Shown here: piece after piece, positions 51,625-59,357 of the stretch
Layout of the letters: the number at the start of each line of letters is the position of its first letter
Position numbering within the stretch: position 1 is the first letter of the stretch
Virus record (IMG/VR): IMGVR_UViG_3300021088_000012
Coordinates: 1 to 61,188 of that record
Source: a virus
Reading direction: 5' to 3' (one strand)
DNA length: 61,188 bases
Translations under genes and position numbers: made by a program
Notes under the pieces: model-generated
What the model was told of the DNA's origin: nothing
What the model saw: the letters and a program-made list of their open reading frames with translations, nothing else
Database searches by the model: none

Positions 51625-52079
51625 AACGAAATAGCCGTGGATACACCGTAAATGTAGCCGACAACCGGATCATCACTGATGAGGACCGGGTTCATCAGCA
51701 GGTGGTAAAATGGCTGCAGCTAGTTCACAAAGATGTTATGTTCCACTCTGATGCCGCCGGCGAGCTAATGACGGAATCCATGCGAATCCGGCAATCTAAG
51801 GTAAATATGCCAGGAATCAGCTTTCCGGATCTCCAGATCCTGGAGGCCAGGGGGGGGTACTTTGGGATGCTGGTAGAGATAAAAAGGGAGGACGAAACTA
51901 TTTTTAATGGGGCCGGCATGTTCAAAAACGATCATTTAAAGCGCCAGGGGCTCACCCTTATGATGCTGAAGGATCGAAATTACAAGGCCATATTCTCAAA
52001 GGGCTTGGACAACATAATCCGGGAGATCGGTCTTTATTTAGCGATGCCTCCAACTAAATTCAAAAAACATAAGCTTTGA
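51621..52079 (+). CDS. VRR-NUC-like nuclease (152 aa)
   Basis: Start at 51621. H-Q-Q-V-V-K-W-L, then F-H-S-D-A-A-G, G-I-S-F-P-D-L-Q-I and L-V-E-I-K-R-E: the Q..W, P-D and E-x-K elements of VRR-NUC (PD-(D/E)xK superfamily), as in phage Holliday-junction-resolvase-like nucleases. Small stand-alone form. Role in replication or recombination intermediates is likely. Confidence 0.82.
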   Translation: MKRNSRGYTVNVADNRIITDEDRVHQQVVKWLQLVHKDVMFHSDAAGELMTESMRIRQSKVNMPGISFPDLQILEARGGYFGMLVEIKREDETIFNGAGMFKNDHLKRQGLTLMMLKDRNYKAIFSKGLDNIIREIGLYLAMPPTKFKKHKL

Positions 52080-52192
52080 AATATTTACTCATCATTTTTC
52101 TCTTTGCGTCCTGTGGACCTTCCAGGGATGCCTCCGGGCATTACTGGAAAGCAAAACAGGTATGGCGAAGGATAACCGCAAAAAAAGACACC

Positions 52193-52474
52193 ATGAACAC
52201 CCCACAACACTACGAGCCGGAAGATCTTGAATTTATCAAAAAGAACGCCGAAACGATGACCGTTCCCGAAATAGCCTTTGAATTGGGCTTGGGGAAAACG
52301 GTAATCTACAATATCGGAAATCGCTATGGGTTGACTTTCAAGGGCGCCCAACCGAAGGCAAAGCCGAAAAAGTACATGAAACACACCTCCTTTGTTCCGG
52401 ATGCGGAGAAGCCTAAAATAGTTCACGTTAAAGGAGAATATAGTAATCATTCCCCTTGGGGATTTGCTTCTTAA
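52193..52474 (+). CDS. Helix-turn-helix protein (93 aa), possibly with an upstream lipoprotein extension from 52076
   Basis: From ATG 52193: N-A-E-T-M-T-V-P-E-I-A-F-E-L-G-L-G-K-T-V-I-Y-N-I-G is a clear helix-turn-helix, followed by a Lys/Pro-rich tail, probably a DNA-binding regulator. The same frame is open back to a TTG at 52076 (overlapping the nuclease stop), and that stretch encodes a lipoprotein signal (L-F-A-S-C). Either two overlapping starts in one gene, or a small lipoprotein gene fused in frame. Confidence 0.65.
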   Translation: MNTPQHYEPEDLEFIKKNAETMTVPEIAFELGLGKTVIYNIGNRYGLTFKGAQPKAKPKKYMKHTSFVPDAEKPKIVHVKGEYSNHSPWGFAS

Positions 52475-52486
52475 ATCGTAAATTGT

Positions 52487-52918
52487 ATGACTTACCTGGA
52501 TTACAGACGGGCTCTAAAACTGGGACAGAAGCCATCTGAGAGCGCAAAGGGTGGAAAGAGCCCTGAAAAGCCCGAAAATGGGGAAGAGGAAGCTAAACCG
52601 GTGAAGCCAGCAAAAAAGACCTATCCGAAGCGAATTGCTAACACTTCAAAGAAAAGGGCGAAGCAGAACCGAAAGTATACACCCATTAAGAAAAAGTTCC
52701 TGGCTGATAACCCGACCTGCCAAGCTCGGTTAGACGGTTGCACCGGACAAAGTACCGACCTTCACCACGCGGCAGGACGCTCTGGGAAGCAACTTCTGAA
52801 GGTGGATGATTTCATAGCTCTCTGCCGGAATTGCCATGATAAAATGGAAATATTGGACAAAGAGGCCCGTGCTGCCGGACTGAAGAAAACCCGATTAGGG
52901 AAACCAAATAAAACGTAA
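52487..52918 (+). CDS. HNH endonuclease-domain protein (143 aa)
   Basis: Lys/Pro-rich disordered N-terminal 65 residues, then a zinc-bound HNH core: C-Q-A-R-L-D-G-C, D-L-H-H-A-A-G-R, F-I-A-L-C-R-N-C-H (four Cys ligands). This form occurs as a phage packaging- or replication-associated nuclease rather than only as a homing type. Confidence 0.8.
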   Translation: MTYLDYRRALKLGQKPSESAKGGKSPEKPENGEEEAKPVKPAKKTYPKRIANTSKKRAKQNRKYTPIKKKFLADNPTCQARLDGCTGQSTDLHHAAGRSGKQLLKVDDFIALCRNCHDKMEILDKEARAAGLKKTRLGKPNKT

Positions 52919-52921
52919 ATT

Positions 52922-53095
52922 ATGCTAAGTTGCCACGGCTGCACCCCAACGAACTGCCCCTATTACCGGGAATGCTCCAACCTTAATCCAAAAGTAATGC
53001 AGGTCGAAAGGGATCACGCCCCAGGCCCTGAATTTCCTGAAGAGAAACAAAATTCCAGTGGTTGGCCTGAATGGCCGGAAGATTCTGAACTTTAA
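52922..53095 (+). CDS. Small Cys-rich protein (57 aa)
   Basis: C-H-G-C and C-P-Y-Y-R-E-C pairs in the first 18 residues, acidic C-terminal tail. Probable zinc-binding mini-protein. Confidence 0.6.
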   Translation: MLSCHGCTPTNCPYYRECSNLNPKVMQVERDHAPGPEFPEEKQNSSGWPEWPEDSEL

Positions 53096-53130
53096 CCATT
53101 AATTCACCAATAACAATAACTAGCTATTTT

Positions 53131-53361
53131 ATGAGTTACTTTTCTTGCAGGAGGCCGGACGAACATCTAAGGGAAGGCCGGGAAGAACGTAGAGAAGAGG
53201 AAAGACGCGAAGAACAGCGTTATGAGCGCCTGCGGATTGAATCCAGACGACAACGTGAACAAGATGAGGAAGATTATTGGGCACAACAGTTTGAAACGCA
53301 GCCTGAATTACAACATCCCGAACAAATCGAACCGGGGCTAATAAGTGATTTACCATTTTAA
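53131..53361 (+). CDS. Arg/Glu-rich helical protein (76 aa)
   Basis: Residues 8-50 are almost only Arg, Glu, Gln and Tyr, forming a single charged helix. No family recognised. Confidence 0.6.
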   Translation: MSYFSCRRPDEHLREGREERREEERREEQRYERLRIESRRQREQDEEDYWAQQFETQPELQHPEQIEPGLISDLPF

Positions 53362-53367
53362 ACCCTC

Positions 53368-53383
53368 TTACCAATGGAAAGTA
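53368..53383. repeat. Direct repeat copy 1 (TTACCAATGGAAAGTA)
   Basis: Sixteen bases spanning the start codon of the 53374 gene; identical copy at 53738-53753. Confidence 0.85.
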
Positions 53384-53754
53384 GACAGATAACCCCAGTA
53401 AGCCTAACGGTGGCTGAAGCCATTGAGCAGGGATATAAATATTTTACAGGGAAGGATTACGAAAGCATGTGGACCCTATCAGACGCAAAGGGGATAGAAG
53501 ATTTTGATAAATTTGAATGGTATCTATGTGCTAAGGAGCCAACCATCCTAACCGTTGAACCGTCAGATATTTACGAGGATTTAGCGGAGAACTTTGCCCT
53601 CAATAACGAAGTGGCAGACGACGACGAAAGTTTCCGAGACTTGATAATCGGTGCTGTTGACTGGGATGAAGTTTCCACGATGATTAACGCTGCTCTTAAA
53701 TGCCGCCCGGTATATTTCCCCACTAAAATAAAACTGATTACCAATGGAAAGTAA
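53374..53754 (+). CDS. Hypothetical protein bounded by direct repeats (126 aa)
   Basis: Acidic alpha/beta protein with no recognised family. Its start and its stop both lie in copies of the same 16-bp sequence, read in different frames (M-E-S at the start, N-G-K-stop at the end). Confidence 0.65.
   Translation: MESRQITPVSLTVAEAIEQGYKYFTGKDYESMWTLSDAKGIEDFDKFEWYLCAKEPTILTVEPSDIYEDLAENFALNNEVADDDESFRDLIIGAVDWDEVSTMINAALKCRPVYFPTKIKLITNGK
53738..53753. repeat. Direct repeat copy 2 (TTACCAATGGAAAGTA)
   Basis: The ATG inside this copy (53744) opens a six-codon frame M-E-S-K-E-I whose stop overlaps the next gene's ATG (53761). Confidence 0.85.
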
Positions 53755-53760
53755 AGAGAT

Positions 53761-54222
53761 ATGATCCCGCTGATTGAAAAATACCCTTTCAAAAAATTCT
53801 GGGATGCCTTCATGAGGCAGTCTCGGTATTCCTCTCATTGGGATGAAAAAAGAACAGATCAGGATGTTTTCATTCGCAGAACGCTTGGTAAATGGTTTGA
53901 AGGCAAATACTTTCAGGTCATTTTTGATGAATATATTCCTGGCGATCCATTTCCGCTTACCCGAACTGAGCCCTATCGATTCGTGCATACAAAATACGTA
54001 CTTATCGTAAATATTAGGTTTGGCTATACGGCTTACTTTGATCAAATAGTTATACGATTCGTGGAACCGCATTCAACAAAATTACAAGAAATATGGATTA
54101 AGTCCAGTGATTGGTACAATCTATCTATCGAGGAAGACAAGGAAAGCTTCACAATACTTCGGCGCTTTTATCCAATTGAAAAAAAGGAAATTAAACTTCC
54201 GCAATTGTTAACCAGTAAATGA
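53761..54222 (+). CDS. Hypothetical protein (153 aa)
   Basis: Alpha/beta, Arg/Phe/Tyr-rich, soluble. No family recognised. Confidence 0.65.
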   Translation: MIPLIEKYPFKKFWDAFMRQSRYSSHWDEKRTDQDVFIRRTLGKWFEGKYFQVIFDEYIPGDPFPLTRTEPYRFVHTKYVLIVNIRFGYTAYFDQIVIRFVEPHSTKLQEIWIKSSDWYNLSIEEDKESFTILRRFYPIEKKEIKLPQLLTSK

Positions 54223-54228
54223 GTAACC

Positions 54229-54426
54229 ATGAATCATCCCGAAGACATCCAACACTGGATCGATACGACCCATTTGGCTAAAAAACTTTCTGAGAATAAG
54301 ACCTTTGAGGAAGGGCTGGAAGAATTAGCCGAAGTGACCTCCCGGGAGACCGGCTTCCGTCTGGAAGAATGCAGGCGCATGATCCGGTCCCTGGAAAAGG
54401 TCATTGAGCGCCAGGATGGATTCTAG
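54229..54426 (+). CDS. Small helical protein (65 aa)
   Basis: All-helical, acidic N terminus, Arg/Glu-rich C terminus. Ends where the RNA ligase remnant begins. Confidence 0.6.
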   Translation: MNHPEDIQHWIDTTHLAKKLSENKTFEEGLEELAEVTSRETGFRLEECRRMIRSLEKVIERQDGF

Positions 54427-54713
54427 TAGATGATATTACTCCTGAAGATAAATGGTTCCGGGAGGGATTCGTAAATGCAGAGAATTTATTCGAAGGCACT
54501 TATGAACTTATCGGCCCCCGGATAAATGGCAATCCAGAAAAAGAATTAGTTCATCGATTAATTCCTCATGGTGATTATATATTGGAAGCTCCGCGAACCT
54601 TTAATGAATTAAAAGAATGGTTCAAGGATCAGGACATTGAGGGCATTGTCTGGCATCACCCGGACGGAAGAATGATAAAACTGAAAAAACGTGATTTCGG
54701 CTATAAACGGTAA
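54408..54713 (+). pseudogene. 5'-truncated RNA ligase remnant (DUF5565-type)
   Basis: The frame opens after a TGA at 54405-54407, has no usable start codon, and encodes the C-terminal third of a phage RNA ligase: P-G-W-I-L-V-D, E-D-K-W-F-R-E, G-T-Y-E-L-I-G-P, N-P-E, L-I-P-H-G, P-R-T-F, then E-G-I-V-W-H-H-P-D-G-R and the closing K-L-K-K-R-D-F-G. The motif E-G-I-V and the last K-x-K correspond to nucleotidyltransferase motifs IV and V. The catalytic-lysine part is absent: a deletion has joined the remnant to the end of the 54229 gene in another frame. Confidence 0.8.
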
Positions 54714-54774
54714 AAAATAACAATTCCTTTCCCTCACCCTTCCTTACCTTTACTTCACCTTTTAAAAATCTACC

Positions 54775-55329
54775 ATGCACGAAAACCAGAGAGAAGCCCG
54801 CGAGAAAACTGAGATCATTGAACTGATGGCGTTGCTGGGCAATAGAATGGCCGTTCTTTCTCAAACCCTGGCAAATACGCTGGAAAAGGTCCTGGAAAAA
54901 CATCCAGGGCACAAAATTTGCCCGATATTAGTCTTTAACATTTTCGAAAATAACAAAAACTTTAACTTTATGGCAGTAGTAAAAACTCTTACGCTTACTT
55001 CTACGGCGCCGGTGACGCTGAACATGACAGTTACGGACGGCGACGGCGGTCCTGAAATCGCTGGCGTTCTTTCGGGATTAACTTATGCGCCTGCTGATCC
55101 CACGCAGGATATCGCCGTTGTAGACCCTACGGTCGCGACAGAAGTCGATGTGCATGTGGTCAGCAATACTGGAGGAACGACCGTCACGGGCACCGGTACA
55201 TTCGTCAGCACTCTTCTGGGCCCTGATGGAAAAACCCCTGCTTTCAGCGGCCCGGTCACAGGGACATTAGTTTTGGTGAACAACATTCCGGTGAAGGTAC
55301 TCGCCCCGGTCCTGGCGTTCAATCAATAA
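54775..55329 (+). CDS. Ig-like beta protein, with optional N-terminal helical extension
   Basis: From ATG 54970 (after an A/T-rich leader typical of Bacteroidota starts) a 119-residue beta-sandwich follows: V-K-T-L-T-L-T-S, L-N-M-T-V-T-D-G-D-G-G-P, T-G-T-G-T-F-V-S, V-T-G-T-L-V-L-V. Could be a decoration or adhesion protein. The same frame is open from ATG 54775, adding a helical stretch (E-N-Q-R-E-A-R-E-K-T-E) and then a coding-unlike segment, so that part may be a separate gene or an extension. Confidence 0.55.
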   Translation: MHENQREAREKTEIIELMALLGNRMAVLSQTLANTLEKVLEKHPGHKICPILVFNIFENNKNFNFMAVVKTLTLTSTAPVTLNMTVTDGDGGPEIAGVLSGLTYAPADPTQDIAVVDPTVATEVDVHVVSNTGGTTVTGTGTFVSTLLGPDGKTPAFSGPVTGTLVLVNNIPVKVLAPVLAFNQ

Positions 55330-55369
55330 GAATTTTCACGGGTAGTAATTTTTCATGAGTAAGTAGGAA

Positions 55370-55393
55370 CCTCGGAGAAATCCGGGGTTTTTT
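55370..55393 (+). terminator. Terminator after Ig-like gene
   Basis: CCTCGG / CCGGGG stem with AGAAAT loop and six Ts. Confidence 0.85.
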
Positions 55394-55423
55394 GTCAAAA
55401 GTCACTAAAGTTTCCTAATTTAG
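55391..55423 (+). promoter_or_regulatory. Bacteroidota-type promoter of the ParB-PAPS-terminase operon
   Basis: TTTG (55391-55394), 21-bp spacer, TAATTTAG (55416-55423), then the ParB-domain gene ATG 5 bp downstream. The T run of the preceding terminator overlaps the -33 box. Confidence 0.5.
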
Positions 55424-55428
55424 AGATA

Positions 55429-56103
55429 ATGAAAAAAGATGCCATTCAATGGGAACCTAAAAAGGTAAAAGTCGATGATCTTATCGAAAATCCGAAGAAT
55501 CCGAAAACATTGAATGAAATCGGAAAAAAGCGTCTGCAAAAATCGCTCAGTAAATTCGGTCTCGCCGGAACAATTATCTGCAATTCTGATCTGACCATTA
55601 TCGATGGACATTCCAGGAAAACGGAATTACTTGCCGCCGGCATTGAGGAAGTATATGTTAGTATGCCTTCCAGGCCGCTTACCGAATCAGAATACAAAGA
55701 ATTTAACGCAATTATAGATCTCGCCCAGGCAGGCGACCCGAATTTCTTGATGATGGAGGAAATTTTTCAGGATGAATTTTTCGAGGAATGGGATCTGGAT
55801 CAGTCCGGAGAACTAGCCTTTAACGCCGAGCCAGATTCCGTAAAGCGAAACATTGACAAAATAAATGCCATTAAAGCGCAACGGAAAAAGGGCAATCATG
55901 CGGTGATTGACAAAACAGATACAGAAAAATATCTTGTCATCACATTTACATCGCGGGATGAAAAGATAAAATTACTAGAATCTCTCAATCTGCCAGGCGA
56001 CGAACGATATTTGCCTAGCGGCGCTGTTCAAATCAGGTTAACTGGCAAATGGCGGACTGCAGCACGATCAGCCAAGCGCAACAAATCAGGTGCCACCGGA
56101 TGA
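55429..56103 (+). CDS. ParB-domain protein, IbrB-like (224 aa)
   Basis: N-terminal ParB/Srx domain: L-I-E-N-P-K-N-P-K, L-Q-K-S-L-S-K-F-G, and T-I-I-D-G-H-S-R (about 56-63), the ParB box II that binds nucleotide. The rest is a helical segment and a C-terminal strand-rich domain, without an evident ParB helix-turn-helix. A ParB-domain protein followed by a PAPS-reductase-like protein is the IbrB-IbrA arrangement seen in phages and prophages. Overlaps the next gene (ATGA). Confidence 0.85.
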   Translation: MKKDAIQWEPKKVKVDDLIENPKNPKTLNEIGKKRLQKSLSKFGLAGTIICNSDLTIIDGHSRKTELLAAGIEEVYVSMPSRPLTESEYKEFNAIIDLAQAGDPNFLMMEEIFQDEFFEEWDLDQSGELAFNAEPDSVKRNIDKINAIKAQRKKGNHAVIDKTDTEKYLVITFTSRDEKIKLLESLNLPGDERYLPSGAVQIRLTGKWRTAARSAKRNKSGATG

Positions 56104-56780
56104 CAACGCATGAATTTTCAGCACTCAACATTCTGAATGTCGTTCGCCAGCAGACCGACCGCATTGGTATCGGCATCTCTTTCGGGAAGGACAGTCTTAC
56201 GACCCTGGATTTATGCAGCAAAGTCTTTGACAATCTTCACGGCTATTATCTTTATAGGGTTGTAAACCTGCGCATCATTCGCGAATGGCAAAAGTTCACC
56301 GAAGCCCGATGGCCAATTAAAATTCACATGTATCCGCATTTCGATTTATCGAGGTGCTATTCCAATGCCGTCCTACGCCCACATAGTGACCAATCAGGCA
56401 ACGTTCCCAGAATCACCCTTGTAGATATCGAAAATCATTTCAAAAATCAAACCGGCTGCACATGGATGGCCCTGGGATGGCGCCGCAATGACTCTTTTAG
56501 CCGCGCATTGATCATGAAGCAGACCGGCGGCTATGACCCCGCCAACACCCGGGTATTTCCGCTACGGGCATTCAGCCGCCGCCATGTGCTGGAATATCTG
56601 AAAGAGAACAATATTCCCCTTCCGCCTGGGCTAGGTCGCAAAGAACAAGGCGGTCTCGATTTTCACCCTGAAGCCCTTCGAACACTGAAAGAGCTATATC
56701 CGGACGATTATGCCAAGTGGCTCACTGACTTCCCCTTTTCTGACATGCAACTCCTTGATAATCAAAAGGAAGAAAAATGA
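56100..56780 (+). CDS. PAPS-reductase-like / PP-loop enzyme, IbrA-like (226 aa)
   Basis: Start at 56100, ATGA overlap with the ParB-domain gene. PP-loop S-F-G-K-D-S (27-32) of the adenine nucleotide alpha hydrolase fold, then an aromatic, Arg-rich middle and L-G-W-R-R-N-D, R-V-F-P-L-R-A and G-G-L-D-F-H motifs as in the phage PAPS-reductase family. Activates a substrate by adenylation or uses PAPS-like chemistry; substrate unknown. Four-gene run with ParB-domain, ASCH and terminase. Confidence 0.85.
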   Translation: MTTHEFSALNILNVVRQQTDRIGIGISFGKDSLTTLDLCSKVFDNLHGYYLYRVVNLRIIREWQKFTEARWPIKIHMYPHFDLSRCYSNAVLRPHSDQSGNVPRITLVDIENHFKNQTGCTWMALGWRRNDSFSRALIMKQTGGYDPANTRVFPLRAFSRRHVLEYLKENNIPLPPGLGRKEQGGLDFHPEALRTLKELYPDDYAKWLTDFPFSDMQLLDNQKEEK

Positions 56781-56860
56781 GGAATAAATCGTAAATTCCT
56801 TTGATAATTGGCTGATTCTCCCGTACTTAGAAGTATTAATCGACAAAAAACTTTGCATTT

Positions 56861-57205
56861 ATGAAACCACTTTTTATCATTCTCAAAGGCGAATACTTCC
56901 ATCAGATCGCCGGCGGCACCAAGACAGAAGAATATCGCATTGCTTCCGATTACTGGGCGAAAAAGATCATTGATCGCCAATATTCACATATCATCTTTCA
57001 ACTCGGCTACTCAGCAACCGCTCCGAGAATGACCGTTGAATATTTGGGATACAAGAAAAAAATCATACCTTCCATTGTCTATAATGGTCAGGTTGAGGTA
57101 TTTGCGCTGAAACTTGGCAAAATCACCGAAATCTCGAATTATGAACGACACGGGCAAGCCACGCGCAAAGGGAGCAAGCGCACCGGGGAGAAAACCGCCG
57201 CCTGA
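56861..57205 (+). CDS. ASCH-domain protein (114 aa)
   Basis: I-L-K-G-E-Y-F-H-Q-I-A-G-G-T-K-T-E-E-Y-R (about 6-25) is the ASCH signature, followed by I-I-F-Q-L-G-Y and R-M-T-V-E-Y-L-G-Y strands. About the length of small ASCH domains. The basic C-terminal tail overlaps the small terminase gene by 65 bp. Second ASCH protein of the genome. Confidence 0.8.
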   Translation: MKPLFIILKGEYFHQIAGGTKTEEYRIASDYWAKKIIDRQYSHIIFQLGYSATAPRMTVEYLGYKKKIIPSIVYNGQVEVFALKLGKITEISNYERHGQATRKGSKRTGEKTAA

Positions 57206-57557
57206 TTCAGCCAAGTTCACCAGTACAAACCAGCCATCCGGGGAGGCTAAGAGGAATGGACTTCTAAAAAGGAAGACTGGCGTCGAACTTGCTAGGGCCA
57301 TATTACAGCTATCCTTCGAAGGCGCAAAAGATTCTCCATTAAAAAAAGCCGCGGCTGAATATTTTAAAATTCCCGAAAAGGAAATTACCGTGGAGATGAT
57401 GCTCATGTTTCGTCAGGCGGAAAAGGCGGTTCAGAAAGGTGATACACGCGCCTTCGATGCTGTCATGGATCGCGCCTTCGGAAAGCCCAAGCAGGACGTA
57501 AATGCAACCGTTAAGGCGGATGTCAATCTTTCTAATCAGCAGATCAATTTCGAATAA
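57141..57557 (+). CDS. Small terminase-like protein (138 aa)
   Basis: Start at ATG 57141, inside the ASCH gene. N-terminal G-K-P-R-A-K-G-A-S-A-P-G-R-K-P is DUF5681-like; a helical central part (I-T-V-E-M-M-L-M-F-R-Q-A-E-K-A) precedes V-M-D-R-A-F-G-K-P-K. Directly upstream of the large terminase with a one-base overlap, so probably the DNA-recognition subunit. Confidence 0.75.
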   Translation: MNDTGKPRAKGASAPGRKPPPDSAKFTSTNQPSGEAKRNGLLKRKTGVELARAILQLSFEGAKDSPLKKAAAEYFKIPEKEITVEMMLMFRQAEKAVQKGDTRAFDAVMDRAFGKPKQDVNATVKADVNLSNQQINFE

Positions 57558-58942
57558 TGGGCATCACTGTTAAGGCCCTGGAGCCATTTAAAATTCTCTA
57601 TCATCTTCCGAAGGGAACTAATACTGTCGTTCTAATTGGTGGCCGTGGCGGGGCTAAAACCTACGAAGCCAGCAAGTTTATAGCCTTTCAGGCAACTATC
57701 AAGAAAAAAAGGTGTGTTGTTCTTCGGGATGAAAAGGAATTAATCCGGGAATCTATCCTGAATGAGGTTCTCATGCGATACGATACCGCGAATACCTCGG
57801 GTGCTCTTGGTTATTTCTACCAGCGGCTGGATACCGGCATTAAGGATATAAAGACGAATGAAATGCTTGTTTTCACCAAAGGATTCCGGGCAAGCACGCT
57901 GGAAAAGAAAGCCAATCTGAAGAGCATAAGCAATATAGATATGGCTGTAATCGAGGAAGCGGAAGATATCCGGGATGAAGAAAAATTCAATGTTTTCTCC
58001 GATGGGGTGCGCAAAGATGGCGCATTGATCGTAATTATTCTGAATACTCCTGATTTAAGTCACTGGATCGTACGAAGGTGGTTCACCCTGGAAAAGGTCG
58101 AGGATGGCTATTTCGATGTCATCCCAAAGCAGATTCCCGGTCTGGTGGTGATCAAGACAAGCTTTGAGGATAATCCCCATCTGCCGGCGACAATCGTTGA
58201 ACGGTATAAATCCTACGGGGATCCGGCCAGCCACCTGTACAACAAGCATTATTACCTCACGGCTATCCGGGGCTTGGCCAGCACTGGCCGGAAAGGGCAG
58301 ATCTTCAGCGGATGGAAAAGCATCACGAATCAGGAGTTTAATGATATCGATGCCCGGTCAATCTTCGGACAGGACTTCGGAACTACCTCGCCGGCAGCCT
58401 TGGTGGAAGCCAAGATTGTGAATAACAGGATTTATGTCAGGCAGCACAACTACCAGGGAATGACCGAAAAGCAACTCGGACTCCTTTATTGCCGCCTGGG
58501 ACTCAAAGAAGAGATCATTATTGCGGATTCCGCCGAACCGATGGCAATACGCCGCCTGCGCAATGGTTGGTCCGTAGACGAGTTATCGGAGGAAGAGCGG
58601 AAAGATTATACCTCGTGGAAAGAAGGGGCCCTTAAACCGCCTCCAAATGCCCCACACGCGACCGCACAGGAGGTAAAACCGTGGAAATATGCCCAACTCT
58701 TAACTGGGTTTCACATCTATCCGGCTTTCAAAGGCCCCGGGACAGTAATTGCCGGAATCAAAAAGGTGATGGACTATGAGGTGTTCATTACGGAGGATTC
58801 GACCGATCTTTGGTTCGAATATGCAAATTATGTATGGTCCTTGGATAAAAATTCTCAGCCTACTGATGAACCGGAAGACGCCCATAACCACGGGGCTGAT
58901 TCTATACGCTATATAATTTCCGGTAAGGGCCGATATTACTAA
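57557..58942 (+). CDS. terL: Terminase large subunit, PBSX-type (461 aa)
   Basis: DNA packaging motor and nuclease. Walker A G-G-R-G-G-A-K-T (28-35), Walker B M-A-V-I-E-E-A-E-D (129-137), then the RNase-H-like nuclease with G-Q-D-F-G (Asp273), I-I-A-D-S-A (Asp324) and the final N-H-G-A-D-S-I-R-Y. Size is standard. Its genome neighbour across the contig join and a minus-strand cluster is the portal gene. Confidence 0.95.
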   Translation: MGITVKALEPFKILYHLPKGTNTVVLIGGRGGAKTYEASKFIAFQATIKKKRCVVLRDEKELIRESILNEVLMRYDTANTSGALGYFYQRLDTGIKDIKTNEMLVFTKGFRASTLEKKANLKSISNIDMAVIEEAEDIRDEEKFNVFSDGVRKDGALIVIILNTPDLSHWIVRRWFTLEKVEDGYFDVIPKQIPGLVVIKTSFEDNPHLPATIVERYKSYGDPASHLYNKHYYLTAIRGLASTGRKGQIFSGWKSITNQEFNDIDARSIFGQDFGTTSPAALVEAKIVNNRIYVRQHNYQGMTEKQLGLLYCRLGLKEEIIIADSAEPMAIRRLRNGWSVDELSEEERKDYTSWKEGALKPPPNAPHATAQEVKPWKYAQLLTGFHIYPAFKGPGTVIAGIKKVMDYEVFITEDSTDLWFEYANYVWSLDKNSQPTDEPEDAHNHGADSIRYIISGKGRYY

Positions 58943-59238
58943 TTCAGGGAAACAAATGCAATATTTTTTGTCTCGTAATTGGTTATAACCGATTGCGTCC
59001 CGAACCTCCTGGCATCGAACCACCAGATTCCTCCCCCCACAATGCGCCGGCAGCCGCAGGAGATCTCGAACCTATTCGGATCCAGGATCAGCCCCACATC
59101 AACAAAGACATCCCCGCAAAAGCACGCTTTGAGTCCCAGAACCTGGTAGGATTCTCCTTTGATCAGCGGGCAGCCTAGGCGATCTTTCTTAAGTCGCTGA
59201 TCGTGAATGCAAATGATCGTATCTCGGAGCTGAATCAT
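58939..59238 (-). CDS. Small Cys-containing phage protein on the minus strand (99 aa)
   Basis: The only minus-strand gene here, its 3' end overlapping the terminase end. C-P-L-I-K-G-E-S-Y-Q-V-L-G, C-F-C-G, D-V-G-L, C-G-C-R and G-I-W-W-F-D-A-R-R-F match the pattern of a common Bacteroidota phage protein with a Cys-Cys core and an end W-W-F-D-A-xx-F. Function unknown. Confidence 0.75.
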   Translation of the reverse strand: MIQLRDTIICIHDQRLKKDRLGCPLIKGESYQVLGLKACFCGDVFVDVGLILDPNRFEISCGCRRIVGGGIWWFDARRFGTQSVITNYETKNIAFVSLN

Positions 59239-59281
59239 AAGCTAAAAGTAAATAAAAATGCCAAAAAACTCGGGAAAATAC

Positions 59282-59312
59282 TTGCAAATTCGATAAACGT
59301 TTATTATCTTTA
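59282..59312 (+). promoter_or_regulatory. Bacteroidota-type promoter
   Basis: TTGC (59282-59285), 19-bp spacer, TATCTTTA (59305-59312), in the divergent gap before the small-gene operon. Same -7 core TATCTTT as the promoter at 41611. Confidence 0.6.
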
Positions 59313-59357
59313 TATCAGCAATCAGAGATTAATACTAAAAATTAAAAACTTACAATT

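Noticed and set aside
54400-54430. Programmed -1 frameshift feeding the RNA ligase fragment
   Set aside because: No slippery heptamer between the stop at 54405 in the ligase frame and the stop of the 54229 gene, and the catalytic domain is missing anyway.
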